Shown one piece after another: positions 25,772 through 35,196 of a stretch of 64,000 nucleotides of DNA. The stretch is from Cognataquiflexum aquatile (lineage in GTDB: Bacteria > Bacteroidota > Bacteroidia > Cytophagales > Cyclobacteriaceae), in assembly GCF_003316845.1 (NCBI RefSeq), contig NZ_QMIK01000001.1:1-64000 (forward strand), read 5' to 3'. The translations under genes were made by a program, and so were the position numbers. The notes under the pieces are model-generated. The model was given only the letters and a program-made list of their open reading frames with translations, was not told the origin of the DNA and made no database searches. Position 1 is the stretch's first letter. The number at the start of each line of letters is the position of its first letter.

Positions 25772-25956
25772 TTGGAGTAAGTGATTGTTATTAATTTCTT
25801 AAAAAAAACCGTTTTCTGACATTTTGGAATTTTGCTCAAGCCTAGATTTATAAGCCGATTTATAGCTTCAGTAATATAAGAAAAATGAACACATGGAAAA
25901 ATCAAAGAGGAAAGTCTTTTTTGAATACCAAAAGCAAATTAACACCGTGATTTACC

Positions 25957-26985
25957 TTAAGGCAAATTTACCTCAAAAGGAAATATCACCTTCCAATCTG
26001 TTTTCATATTCACAACAACCCATTTGTTTTTGGTGGCGTCATCCAAAGCTTTGGAAAGATGGCCAAAAGGGGAATCTTTGTCATAAGCATATTCCCTCAC
26101 CGAATCAGTATGGTGGACGATCATTCCTAATCTTGGTCCATCTCCTTTGGAAGTATATTCCAACATCGCGTAATCCCCATCGGAATTACCGGCCGCAAAG
26201 ACTGGCCTTTTACCGATATGTTGGTGGATACCCAAAGGCTTGCCTTCTTTGTCATCAATGAAATTGAGTTCAGGAAGTTTGGTGATGACAGGTACACCAT
26301 CCACTGATTCATATTTGGCTTTTATCGAACTTCCAATGACTTGATAAGGGGGTATTCCATAGGCTTTCTCCGCCCATACCCTCATAAAATCAATTCCTCC
26401 ACCTGACACTATAAAAGTTTTATAGCCATTGGCACGAAGGTATTCCAAAAGTTCTACCATAGGTTGATAAATCATTTGGTCAAATGCCTGACCGGTTTTA
26501 GGATGTTTAGCGGTTTCAAGCCAAGCGGTTACAGATTTCTCAAATTCGGTGGTTGTCATCCCAGCATGTGACACCATAATCATTTCTAACAAAGCTTTTT
26601 CCCCTCCTTTCATCACGGCTTCCAAATCACCGGAAACAACACTTTTAAAAGGCTCTTTGGATTTCCAATCAGGATGGTTGGGAGCTTCTTTTTTGATATA
26701 ATCAATGCCGTAAGCCATCTGAAAATACATCGGCTGCTCACTCCAAAGGGTCCCGTCATTGTCAAAAACTGCTATACGGTCTGCTTCAGGAATAAAATCA
26801 GGACTTCCTGTTGTGGTCGTTGTGGTTACAAAATCAATTATTTGCTGCTTTGTACTGGTTTCATTCCAAGAGGGAAGAGGATCAGGTGCTACGACAACCT
26901 CTTTTGGTTTTGGACTGCTGCAGCTAAGAGCTAAAATTGTGAATGATACAAAAATCGCAATAGACAAGATTGATTTGAATTTCAT
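25957..26985 (-). CDS. HAD-family phosphatase-like lipoprotein
   Basis: 342 residues. Lipobox ILALSC (Cys about 22). HAD motifs: DNDGTLW at about 74-80 (nucleophile Asp), SGGGIDFM (motif II Ser) and AAGNSDGDYAM (motif IV). This makes it a periplasm-facing member of the HAD superfamily. It lies downstream of the arylsulfatase on the same strand, but a strong terminator separates them, so partial read-through or a separate promoter is needed. The substrate is unknown. Confidence 0.85.
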   Translation of the reverse strand: MKFKSILSIAIFVSFTILALSCSSPKPKEVVVAPDPLPSWNETSTKQQIIDFVTTTTTTGSPDFIPEADRIAVFDNDGTLWSEQPMYFQMAYGIDYIKKEAPNHPDWKSKEPFKSVVSGDLEAVMKGGEKALLEMIMVSHAGMTTTEFEKSVTAWLETAKHPKTGQAFDQMIYQPMVELLEYLRANGYKTFIVSGGGIDFMRVWAEKAYGIPPYQVIGSSIKAKYESVDGVPVITKLPELNFIDDKEGKPLGIHQHIGKRPVFAAGNSDGDYAMLEYTSKGDGPRLGMIVHHTDSVREYAYDKDSPFGHLSKALDDATKNKWVVVNMKTDWKVIFPFEVNLP

Positions 26986-26999
26986 GGCCTTTAAAAATT

Positions 27000-27035
27000 A
27001 AAAGCCGGGATCACCCTTTTGGATAATCCCGGCTT
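27000..27035 (-). terminator. Terminator of the minus-strand sulfatase gene
   Basis: Stem AAGCCGGGAT / ATCCCGGCTT with a 14-base loop; on the minus strand it is followed by TTAATTTTTAAAGG. It lies between the sulfatase and the HAD gene. Confidence 0.75.
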
Positions 27036-27048
27036 CAATGAAATCTAA

Positions 27049-28575
27049 TTATTGTTTTCTGGAGCCTTGTGTTACAGATTCCATGACGGCTTCTAGGTTA
27101 AACGATCCGGGTTTTTGTCTTGGTGGGTAATCTTTGAAACTTTGGAGCCATTTTGCTACATAAGCTCCCGCAGGGGCGATCATGAACATATGTTCCAAAA
27201 ACCATCTGTCGTAATCCATTCCTATTTCATGTGCCAATTCAAAAGGATCCATTCGGAGGTTAGTCAATAATGGAGCTCTCAGCACAGTGAACGGTTCAAG
27301 CCAAACGTGCAACCCGTGGGCATCCTGACGCAGGAATGTTGCTTTCCAATTGCCGTATCTCAAAGCAGCTACGCTTCCATCATCTGTCCAATAGATAAAT
27401 TCCTGACGTGGCCATGCTTCTTCTCCTTTAAGGGCCGGTAGGAGATTGTAACCATCAAGATGAACCTTGTAGGTCATTGTCCCAATTTTTTTACCTTTTA
27501 GTAACTCATTTTTAATATTGGGAGAGCCTGCAGCTGCGAGTAAGGTGGTCATCATGTCTTCATGAGCGCCTATTTCATTGATAACAGTTCCAGGTTTAAT
27601 AACTCCAGGCCATCTGATGGCAGTAGGAACTCTGTAGCCTCCTTCCCATTGGGTGTTTTTCTCACCTCTAAACATCGTGGTGCCACCATCAGGCCAGGTA
27701 AATGCCTCTGCACCATTGTCAGTGGAATACATCACAATGGTGTTTTCATCAAGTCCAAGTTCTTTCAATTTGGCCAAAATCAAACCCACCTGACGGTCAT
27801 GCTCTACCATGCCATCTGCATAGATGCCCAATTTTGTCTTTCCATTGAGGCTATCCAAAAGATGGGTAAAGATGTGCATTTTGGTGCTGTTCCACCATAA
27901 GAAAAACGGTTTATTTGCTTTGGCTGCACGCTCCATAAAATCCATGGCTTTGTCATTGACTTCTTCGTCAATGGTCTCCATTCTTTTCTTTGTCAGCGGT
28001 CCTGTATCGGTGATTCTTCCATCAGAAAAACTATGGATAACTCCCCTAGGTCCAAAATTCTTTTTGAAATCAGGATTTTTTGGATAATCAGGATGCTCAG
28101 GTTCTTCCTCAGCGTTCAAATGGTAAAGGTTTCCGTAAAATTCGTCAAAACCATGGGCTGTAGGCAGCATTTCATCCCGGTCTCCCAAGTGATTTTTTCC
28201 AAATTGACCTGTCATGTAACCCTGCGCGCGAAGTAGGGTGGCAAGGGTAGGGTCTTCCTTTTTCATCCCCTCGGGAGCACCGGGAAGGCCGACTTTGGTC
28301 AGACCGGTCCGGATGGGAGATTGGCCGGTAATGAATGCAGCCCTACCAGCGGTACAGCTTTGCTGTCCGTACCAGTCTGTGAACAAGGCACCATCTTTTG
28401 CGATCTGATCAATGTTTGGAGTTTTGTATCCCATCATGCCAAGATTATAGGCTGAGATGTTAAACTGACCGATATCATCTCCCCATATCACAAGGATATT
28501 GGGCTTTTTTTGTTGAGACCATGCCATACTGATGCTTAATGCCAGTAACAGCACACTGAAGGTTGTTTTTTTCAT
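27049..28575 (-). CDS. Arylsulfatase, formylglycine type
   Basis: 508 residues. Signal peptide of about 20 residues (MAWSQ end). Metal site NILVIWGDDIG at the start; the cysteine to be converted to formylglycine is C74 in SCTAGRAAFITGQ. This is a C-x-A-x-R motif rather than the common C-x-P-x-R. FGKNHLGDRDEMLPTAHGFD and DNGAEAFTWPDGG are typical of the family. The protein is exported. Modification would need the formylglycine-generating enzyme, a candidate for which lies at 35197. The preceding 28605 gene is an AraC-type HTH protein 29 bases upstream, likely its regulator. Confidence 0.94.
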   Translation of the reverse strand: MKKTTFSVLLLALSISMAWSQQKKPNILVIWGDDIGQFNISAYNLGMMGYKTPNIDQIAKDGALFTDWYGQQSCTAGRAAFITGQSPIRTGLTKVGLPGAPEGMKKEDPTLATLLRAQGYMTGQFGKNHLGDRDEMLPTAHGFDEFYGNLYHLNAEEEPEHPDYPKNPDFKKNFGPRGVIHSFSDGRITDTGPLTKKRMETIDEEVNDKAMDFMERAAKANKPFFLWWNSTKMHIFTHLLDSLNGKTKLGIYADGMVEHDRQVGLILAKLKELGLDENTIVMYSTDNGAEAFTWPDGGTTMFRGEKNTQWEGGYRVPTAIRWPGVIKPGTVINEIGAHEDMMTTLLAAAGSPNIKNELLKGKKIGTMTYKVHLDGYNLLPALKGEEAWPRQEFIYWTDDGSVAALRYGNWKATFLRQDAHGLHVWLEPFTVLRAPLLTNLRMDPFELAHEIGMDYDRWFLEHMFMIAPAGAYVAKWLQSFKDYPPRQKPGSFNLEAVMESVTQGSRKQ

Positions 28576-28604
28576 ATTTGGATTTTGGTTAGTAAAAATT
28601 GAAT

Positions 28605-28973
28605 CTACTGAATTTTATGTAATGTTTCGGAGGGTAATTCCCCGAAAAGCATTTTGTAATCCACTCCAAATTGTCCCATATGGGTGAATCCATATTTTGA
28701 TGCAATTTCTTGTACGGTTATTTCCTTGGGAGAGGAGGAAATCAGGAGGTCTCGTACTTTCTTGATTTTGAAATTCTTAATATACCGCTTAGGACTTTCA
28801 CCTGTCACCTTTTTGAAGGCATAGTAGTAGGTCCGAGGAGCCATATTTTTTTCTGCAAGAATGGAACCCAGATCGACCTCTACTCCCGACATAGCGGTTG
28901 TCTCCATAATTGTTATCGTATCAATGATATCGCTTTTGCGCACTTTGATCCCTATAAAATCAGCGTTCTTCAA
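28605..28973 (-). CDS. Stand-alone AraC-type DNA-binding domain
   Basis: 122 residues, nearly all AraC-type helix-turn-helix: GSILAEKNMAPRTYYYAFKK, then EITVQEIASKYGFTHMGQFG. It has only about 30 residues in front, so no ligand domain. It may be a truncated full-length regulator or a small partner protein. It lies 29 bases upstream of the arylsulfatase on the same strand, so co-transcription is likely, with a role in control of that gene inferred. Confidence 0.8.
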   Translation of the reverse strand: MKNADFIGIKVRKSDIIDTITIMETTAMSGVEVDLGSILAEKNMAPRTYYYAFKKVTGESPKRYIKNFKIKKVRDLLISSSPKEITVQEIASKYGFTHMGQFGVDYKMLFGELPSETLHKIQ

Positions 28974-29187
28974 GTTTTTTTGAATCTAAAATGAAAGGAT
29001 GGATTTATATTATTTGCAGGTTTTGGGAACTGCCAATAATCTCCAAATTTATGTTTAACTCCTTTGGGCACGCATTTGGGATCAGTAATTCTTGCAAAAA
29101 CTCATCGAATATTGGCAAACATTATCAAAATTTCGCCAAACATGGAATTGGAGAATGAAAAATGGGGAAGTAGAAAAAAGGAAGAAA

Positions 29188-30363
29188 TTAAATTTTTAAC
29201 CTTCGGGTATACTCAGAAGGTGTCATTCCTGTAAATTTTTTGAAAGCAGAGGAGAAGGAATTCCTGTTGTTGAAGCCGCATTTATGTGATAAAGCCTCTA
29301 AAGTGTAGTTTGAATATTCACCTTTTTGGATAAGCTCAAGGCAATATTCAACTCTTTTTTTGTTCAGCAGATCTGAAAAAGTCGAATCCAAAGACCGGGT
29401 GATGCAGGCTGAAATCTGATAGTAGGGGACCTGTGTATCCCTTGCAAAATCCTGTATGGAATAGCCATGGTTGAGGTATACCTGCTTTTCATCTATCCAC
29501 TTGGTGATAAGGCCTCCCAATTCCCGCATTTTTGCCTCTTGATAATGGTCAGGCTTGTCTTCTTTTTGTGATTCAATGGAGCGCGGTATTTGGTCTGATA
29601 CGTATTTCACCTCGTTGATACCATAAAGTAGTTTGGGATAGAAATAGAGCAAAACCGCACTGAAAAACAGTAAGATGGCAGCCGATGAATGGACAAGCGT
29701 AAAAGCCAAACTGCTGTCCAACCAAAAGAAGGTAAGGTAGTAAGGGAAAAATAAAAAAAACTGAAGCACCATAAAAGAAGCAATCCATACTTTCCAGTCT
29801 TTTTCAAACTTGGTTTGATCTCTTTTCAGGCTTTTTTGCCACCTGACCAAAGTCACTATTTGTACTATCCAATAGACATTGATAAGCGCAGTTCTGAAGA
29901 ATTGGTGAAATCCTTTTGGAAAAAACCGGCTTTGATTAAATCTTGTGAATTGGTTTGGGTCTTTGATATCATCAAGAATCAGTTTGATTTTTTCTTCATT
30001 TTCCAAAAATAGGACAGGGGCAAAATCAATGCTGTAAATCAACAGGGGAATGAAATGAAGTGCGTCATACCATTTCAGAGACCGGTTTTGTGTGATGCAC
30101 TGAACATATAAGAAGGGCATGGGGACAAAAATCCAACCAAAAATATTTCCTGTTCGGTACAATTTTGGAAAATGGACCATTAACCCCGAATTGATAAGCA
30201 GTACTATAAAAATGGCAGCGGAAAGACTTAAAAAATATAAGGCCAGTGGAAAATTAAATTTATTCCTTCTCAAGGAATAAATTAAAATAATAACCCCGGT
30301 GATGGTGCCAACAATTACCGATATAAAATAAATGAGGTTGGCAGGTTCTAGTTTTAAAAACAT
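29188..30363 (-). CDS. 7TM-AraC receptor-regulator (paralogue 1)
   Basis: 391 residues. About seven hydrophobic helices fill residues 10-250. A conserved loop before the fifth helix reads FNQSRFFPKGFHQFFRT, and the cytoplasmic loop SLKWYDALH has the positive charges expected on the inside. The C-terminal AraC domain (about 290-390) includes LNKKRVEYCLELIQKGEYSN and CGFNNRNSFSSAFKKFTG. It is the only copy on the minus strand and lies among the formylglycine-sulfatase genes. It is the same architecture as the six copies from 38 kb on. Confidence 0.88.
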   Translation of the reverse strand: MFLKLEPANLIYFISVIVGTITGVIILIYSLRRNKFNFPLALYFLSLSAAIFIVLLINSGLMVHFPKLYRTGNIFGWIFVPMPFLYVQCITQNRSLKWYDALHFIPLLIYSIDFAPVLFLENEEKIKLILDDIKDPNQFTRFNQSRFFPKGFHQFFRTALINVYWIVQIVTLVRWQKSLKRDQTKFEKDWKVWIASFMVLQFFLFFPYYLTFFWLDSSLAFTLVHSSAAILLFFSAVLLYFYPKLLYGINEVKYVSDQIPRSIESQKEDKPDHYQEAKMRELGGLITKWIDEKQVYLNHGYSIQDFARDTQVPYYQISACITRSLDSTFSDLLNKKRVEYCLELIQKGEYSNYTLEALSHKCGFNNRNSFSSAFKKFTGMTPSEYTRRLKI

Positions 30364-30419
30364 CCGGGAAATTTAAGGAATTTGGTCTAAAATTTTCCTT
30401 TATTCATTTCTTTACCGAA

Positions 30420-30900
30420 AAAGTAGTGGTGAGACCCCGAGGGGTCTAACGTTGAATAGCCATGGGTTCTCCCTAACGCTATCGTGGACCGGGGATAGAA
30501 CGTGGTGCGATGTCAGGCCAACCCAGAAGGCCTGCCTGCCACAGGCAGGGGTTGAATTAATCATTGGATAATTGGCTTGAAATTGATTTTCATGCCTTGA
30601 CTTTCCCTGTTTTTGGCGGAATCCTTTTTTTTCTCTTTTCCTTGCTTCGGCCAAAAACCGGAATCGCTGGTTACGTTTCTTACCCCAGGTAAGGAACGCA
30701 ACCCGGGGTTATTAATATTTGACCACTTCGTGGTCAGTCGTCGCCAATTTTTGTGTCTCTGTCCGCCAAAGTTTGCGTCTCTACAAACATTTCCTCATTC
30801 TTTCGGCTAAAGCCCAAATGCTTTTTCTCATTTATTCAACGACCAGCTAAAGCAGGAGGAAAGAAAAGCCATGTTAATCCTCAAATGGAATTTCCAATCT
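30420..30900. repeat. Cluster of short palindromes in intergenic DNA
   Basis: Several short inverted repeats are packed together, such as ACCCCGAGGGGTCT, CCTGCCTGccaCAGGCAGG, TTACCCCAGGTAAGG, AACCCGGGGTT and GACCACttcGTGGTC. Near 30775-30800 it has GTTTGcgtctctaCAAAC, which matches a hairpin at 33716-33740, and GGCTAAAGCCC/GACCAGCTAAAGCAGG, which resemble 33573-33625. This is REP-type intergenic DNA. No ORF in it is credible. Confidence 0.6.
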
Positions 30901-30909
30901 TAAAAGAGT

Positions 30910-31557
30910 TTAAGCGATTTCCTGAAATTCTTTAAGACCTTTTTCGGTCAAGTAAGGGAAAAAACATCCTAAAATCCCTTTCAAATAAACAGGCTTCATT
31001 TCAGCATATGGTTTTGTAGTATGGTAGATTTCAAGGCTGATCACCCAAGTCGTAAATAAGCTTACATATTGAAAACTAAATACCTCAAATTTTTCCGGTT
31101 GGAGGATTTCGGAAGTTATCAATCCGGCATCGATGAGCGGTAAAACGCTCCATCGAACCTGTTCAAAATTTGATTTGTAGCTTTCTGTTACCCTTTCATG
31201 GATTTCTTTCTGACCGCTATTTGTCGTCGATACAAAAATGATGGCACTTCTATATTCATATTGTAAATCCATAACAACCGAACAGATTTTATAAAGCCTT
31301 TCAAAACTAGGGCTTTCCGTTTCGTCAAAATTCAAAAATAGATTGGCAAATTGCTCATCATAATCTTTTGAAATAGCTACAAAGAGATCTTCTTTTGTTG
31401 GAAAGTAGTTGGTAATTCTTCCTTTGGATAGATTTAAGATAGCAGCCAACTGATTTAAAGTCAAGTTCAACCCATATGAATTGTACACTTTCCGTGCTTC
31501 CCTGATTATAGTCTGACGCATTTCCACGCCTTTCTGATAATTTCCCATTGAATTCAA
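30910..31557 (-). CDS. TetR-family-like transcriptional regulator
   Basis: 215 residues. The N-terminal HTH is TetR-like: RQTIIREARKVYNSYGLNLT, then LNQLAAILNLSKGRITNYFP. The C-terminal ligand domain is helical and carries no known motif. It is divergent from the arylsulfatase at 31716, so repression of that gene is plausible. No clear palindromic operator is visible in the 158-base gap. A second ATG nine bases in (MGNYQ) is an equally good start. Confidence 0.85.
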   Translation of the reverse strand: MNSMGNYQKGVEMRQTIIREARKVYNSYGLNLTLNQLAAILNLSKGRITNYFPTKEDLFVAISKDYDEQFANLFLNFDETESPSFERLYKICSVVMDLQYEYRSAIIFVSTTNSGQKEIHERVTESYKSNFEQVRWSVLPLIDAGLITSEILQPEKFEVFSFQYVSLFTTWVISLEIYHTTKPYAEMKPVYLKGILGCFFPYLTEKGLKEFQEIA

Positions 31558-31715
31558 AACAAAATTTTTTTTTTGATCTTAAACATTTAAATTTTAATGA
31601 TTATCAGATCTTATATGCTTTGAATGCAAATGTTTTGATCCAAGAATTGAATCGAGGAATTTCATTTTAATAATTTCCGGCATTTGCTTATCAATTAATT
31701 CAAAAAATCTCCATT

Positions 31716-33233
31716 ATGAAAAAATTAATTGTTCTCATTTTTCTTTTTACCGGGACGTTTTCCCTAGCCCAAAAAAGGGGTCAAACGGTTAAGTCGGGCA
31801 AGCCAAATATCCTCCTCATTTGTACGGATGATGTCGGAATATGGAATGTGGGAGCATATAGCCATGGCATGATGGTGCCGACGCCAAACATTGACAGGTT
31901 GGCCAGAGAAGGAATGTTGTTTACAGACCATTATGCTGCTCCGACCTGCACTCCCGGCAGGGCCATGTTGGTAACCGGTCAATTGCCTATCAGGACTGGC
32001 CTGACTACAGTTGGGATGGCCGGTTCACCCATCGGCCTCAGCGAAAAAGATCCTACATTGGCAGAAGTCCTCAAACCCCTTGGTTACCGGACTGGCCAAT
32101 TTGGAAAAAACCATTTGGGCGATAGAAATGAACATCTGCCCACGGTACATGGTTTTGATGAATTTTATGGAAACCTATACCACCTCAATACAGAAGAAGA
32201 GCCCTATTTAGCAGCTTGGCCAAAAGATCCGGGATTTGACCAGCGCTATAAACCTCGGGGTGTCCTTGATTGCAAAGCCACTGAGATAGACAATCCAACG
32301 ATCGATGGTCGGTTTGGCAAAATAGGGAAGCAGACCATCAGGGATACGGGGCCGCTTGATCCCAAGAGAATGGAAACTGTAGATGATGAATTCAACAACA
32401 AAGCGATGGATTTTATGGAGCGGTCAGTGAAGGCCGGGGATCCTTTTTTTGTCTGGCACAATCCGACAAGAATGCATATCTATACCCATCTGAGACCTGC
32501 CCACCAAAACCTTGCAACACCCTATTCTTCCGAATTTGATGTGTTTGGTAGTGGTATGATGGAATTGGACATGATGATTGGCACTCTTCTGAAAAAATTA
32601 GAAGACTTGGGAGTGGCTGAAAACACAATCGTGATATTCACAGCCGATAATGGCGCGATGGTGGATTGGTATCCTGATGGAGGCACCACGCCCTTTAGAG
32701 GAGAAAAAGCCACCACATGGGAAGGAGGAGTGAGGGTCCCCATGTTGATCAGATGGCCTGCAAAGATCAAAGCTGGTTCTGTTTCAAATGGCATACAAGA
32801 TCATACAGACCTGTTTACTACACTTGCAGCAGCTGCAGGAATTGATGATGTCGCCGAAAAATTAAAAGAAAGCCATAAGGTTTATATAGATGGTGTCAAC
32901 AACCTCGCTCATTGGACATCCCAAGCGCCTTCTAAACGCAACTTTGAAATTTATTATAATGAAAGTGATTTGGCGGCTATTCGGATTGGTCCTTGGAAGT
33001 CACACATGCTCCAGCGGGAAGGGTTTTTCGATTACAATAAACCAAGTGCACTGATCTTCAACTTACGGTCTGACCCCTTTGAAAGACAAGATGGTTGGAA
33101 GTCGCGCGAGATAGCGATGAAGCTTGGAATAGCTTGGGGCGGTCAGATCCAAGATGTATTACAAAAACATTATCTCAGCCTTCAACAATTTCCTCCCAGG
33201 CAAAAAGGAGCTTCCCTTAGGGCAGGTGAGTAA
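31716..33233 (+). CDS. Arylsulfatase, formylglycine type
   Basis: 505 residues. Signal peptide about 1-19 (FSLAQ). Metal site NILLICTDDVG; formylglycine cysteine C78 in TCTPGRAMLVTGQ (C-x-P-x-R). FGKNHLGDRNEHLPTVHGFD and TADNGAMVDWYPDGG are shared with the 27049 enzyme, so the two are paralogues. The middle (DCKATEIDNPTIDGRFGK) is extended relative to that one. Exported. A TetR-type gene is divergent, and an FGE gene lies 2 kb downstream. Confidence 0.94.
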   Translation: MKKLIVLIFLFTGTFSLAQKRGQTVKSGKPNILLICTDDVGIWNVGAYSHGMMVPTPNIDRLAREGMLFTDHYAAPTCTPGRAMLVTGQLPIRTGLTTVGMAGSPIGLSEKDPTLAEVLKPLGYRTGQFGKNHLGDRNEHLPTVHGFDEFYGNLYHLNTEEEPYLAAWPKDPGFDQRYKPRGVLDCKATEIDNPTIDGRFGKIGKQTIRDTGPLDPKRMETVDDEFNNKAMDFMERSVKAGDPFFVWHNPTRMHIYTHLRPAHQNLATPYSSEFDVFGSGMMELDMMIGTLLKKLEDLGVAENTIVIFTADNGAMVDWYPDGGTTPFRGEKATTWEGGVRVPMLIRWPAKIKAGSVSNGIQDHTDLFTTLAAAAGIDDVAEKLKESHKVYIDGVNNLAHWTSQAPSKRNFEIYYNESDLAAIRIGPWKSHMLQREGFFDYNKPSALIFNLRSDPFERQDGWKSREIAMKLGIAWGGQIQDVLQKHYLSLQQFPPRQKGASLRAGE

Positions 33234-33306
33234 ATTTTAGGCTGAACTCCTATCAAATCGTTTTACCTAGGAAAGAATTTTGGCTAAAATCTAAAAAGGA
33301 AACAGC

Positions 33307-33471
33307 ATGGGAAAGAACCGAATTGCGATTACAGGCAGTCAATCAAGGATGGGATTAGCCTTTCGATTGCTGTTAGAAAAATCAGACTTTGTGGTGGATA
33401 ATCTGTACAACATTATAAACTGGGACAATGCTGCTAACAGGCTGGACAATGCATTGAAACTTATAAAATAG
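33307..33471 (+). pseudogene. 54-codon frame, possible SDR remnant
   Basis: MGKNRIAITGSQSRMGLAFR resembles the Rossmann start of a short-chain dehydrogenase (V-T-G-S-x-x-G-x-G), then LLLEKSDFVVDNLYN and a stop after 54 codons. It may be a relic of an SDR-like gene or a chance frame. It lies 73 bases after the arylsulfatase gene. Confidence 0.3.
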
Positions 33472-33569
33472 CAGAGGACAATAGCTGTTTATTTAAAAAA
33501 TCTTCTCAACTTCTCTTCATGCCAATTTTTGTGGAATAATAAATTTTGTTGATCCTGAATTATTCATTT

Positions 33570-33760
33570 CTTTTGGCTAATGCCCAACTACCTGTTTTCA
33601 TTTTTACAGCCACCCACTAAAGCAGGTGGCAATTAAAACCAAGTCCACGATGCGACTGAATTTCAATCATCATTCAACATTCTGAATTTTTCATTTCAAA
33701 AAGTTTCCCCGCCAATGTTTGTGTCTCTACAAACATTACGCTTTATTTTTTTCAAGGACC
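33570..33760. repeat. Intergenic repeat, second copy of palindrome cluster
   Basis: GGCTAATGCCC, then AGCCACCCACTAAAGCAGG, then AATGTTTGtgtctctaCAAACATT (33716-33740), all related to parts of 30775-30850. The last is a perfect 8-base stem. No coding frame is supported. The remaining bases up to the barrel gene have short TCTCGC repeats. Confidence 0.55.
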
Positions 33761-33795
33761 TTATTCTCGCATCTCGGCTCTCGCTTCTCGCTTCT

Positions 33796-34992
33796 TTAAA
33801 AACTCTCATTCACATTCAGGTAAAAACCTGAATTGCCTTTTTGACCCCAACCATAGTCTGCAGTGATCGTGGTGCGGTTCTGTTTGTTGATCATGACACG
33901 AAGACCCAATCCATATCCCGGATTGAATTGCTCAAAAAGTTTCTCGTTGGTGTCACGACTGCTGAAACTTCCCGCATTGACAAATACTGTCCCACCAAAG
34001 GTTTCCTTGTTTCTTTGAAGTGGAAAGCGGTATTCCGCTTCTGTATAAACCATACTTTCACCTCTAAATCTACCCTGTGCATAGGCCCTGCCTGACCTTC
34101 CAAACATATCCCAACCTATGGACGGCAGGTTCATATACGGTAAATCACCGGATACAAGAAAATTGCCCAATCCCCAAACTGCAATCAGGTGTCTTTTTCT
34201 TCTTTCGCTCAGGTTGAAATAGTGCCTGTAGTCCATTAGAAGGGTACTTGAGGATTTGTCTGAACCAAGGAAAGTGGGATTGACTTTGTAGGAGAGGAGT
34301 GCAAAGTTTTTTTCGTAAGGAGAAACAGCGATGTCCCTGTTTTCCATGACGGCATTGAAGGTAATCCCCGACAGAATATATTTATCCGTCGAAATCCCAC
34401 GGGCAATGTTATAAGCATCATGTGAAAATTCGAGCTCAGGAGCATTTTCTTCACCCGAAAAGTTGTTGATTTTAGAATGAAGGTCAAAATGATACCCCAT
34501 TCCAAGATAAAACTTTGAATCCCCAATCCGCCTTAATACTGTTTCATAAAACCGGATCAGGTTAAAATCCATTTGTTGTTCGCCCCGCCAAACTCCGGGT
34601 CTCGCGGGATCTTCTACGGGTTCATTGGGAGCACTGCTTCCCAATCCAAAAGTAGGCTGAGAGGTGATGAAATAACGCCAGTCACCGACTAGGATCCATT
34701 TGTTCTTGTCCAAAAAAATGTTGCTTCTTGAGCTAAAAATCCACTGTTTCTTGGTCGTATAAAGGAAATTGCCAACGAAATTTGACATTTTGGTGTCGGC
34801 AGGGTTACCCATATACCAGGTGGCTGAAGGGGCTAAACCAAACATCCAACCATTTGCCGGATTGGAGCCAATGGCAGGTAAAGGCACCCACCTGAATTCA
34901 TGGATTTTGTTGGGAGCATAAACCACAGAATCCTGGGCTTTCAATTCCTGAAAAATGCCCAAAAATATGATTAACAAGGAAAGTGCCTTCAT
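33796..34992 (-). CDS. POTRA-less Omp85-like outer-membrane barrel
   Basis: 398 residues with a signal peptide (about 1-19). There is no POTRA region: strands begin directly (PLPAIGSNPANGWMFGLAPS). Conserved barrel motifs are IGWDMFGRSGRAYAQGRFRG and EAEYRFPLQRNKETFGG. It ends GFYLNVNESF, a terminal Phe typical of barrel-assembly signals. It shares these with three other barrels at 43, 56 and 62 kb. It lies downstream of the FGE gene on the same strand. Role as a pore or substrate channel is inferred. Confidence 0.88.
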   Translation of the reverse strand: MKALSLLIIFLGIFQELKAQDSVVYAPNKIHEFRWVPLPAIGSNPANGWMFGLAPSATWYMGNPADTKMSNFVGNFLYTTKKQWIFSSRSNIFLDKNKWILVGDWRYFITSQPTFGLGSSAPNEPVEDPARPGVWRGEQQMDFNLIRFYETVLRRIGDSKFYLGMGYHFDLHSKINNFSGEENAPELEFSHDAYNIARGISTDKYILSGITFNAVMENRDIAVSPYEKNFALLSYKVNPTFLGSDKSSSTLLMDYRHYFNLSERRKRHLIAVWGLGNFLVSGDLPYMNLPSIGWDMFGRSGRAYAQGRFRGESMVYTEAEYRFPLQRNKETFGGTVFVNAGSFSSRDTNEKLFEQFNPGYGLGLRVMINKQNRTTITADYGWGQKGNSGFYLNVNESF

Positions 34993-35196
34993 GGAAGCGA
35001 TGTTAGGGTAAATGTTTTGGGTATTATTACTTAATACAGCTTTGAACCTAGAACAATACTTAGCAAATGATCAAAAGCTGATTGATTTGGATAAACGTGT
35101 ACCGCTTTATTGAATGTACTGAATTATTTCCTAAAAAGGAAAATAAGCAGCAATCTGGTGCGGGTTGCCTATCAAATAAATTTTAGGCTTTGGAGG

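Noticed and set aside
25893-26261. 122-codon plus-strand frame antisense to the HAD gene end
   Set aside because: It overlaps a clear HAD-family gene and has no protein-like pattern.
30412-30654. 80-codon minus-strand frame and neighbouring short frames
   Set aside because: They lie in the palindromic repeat cluster and read like repeat DNA.
31558-31715. Inverted pair GCAAATG / CATTTGC as TetR operator
   Set aside because: The arms are about 50 bases apart and short, so this is within chance for AT-rich DNA.
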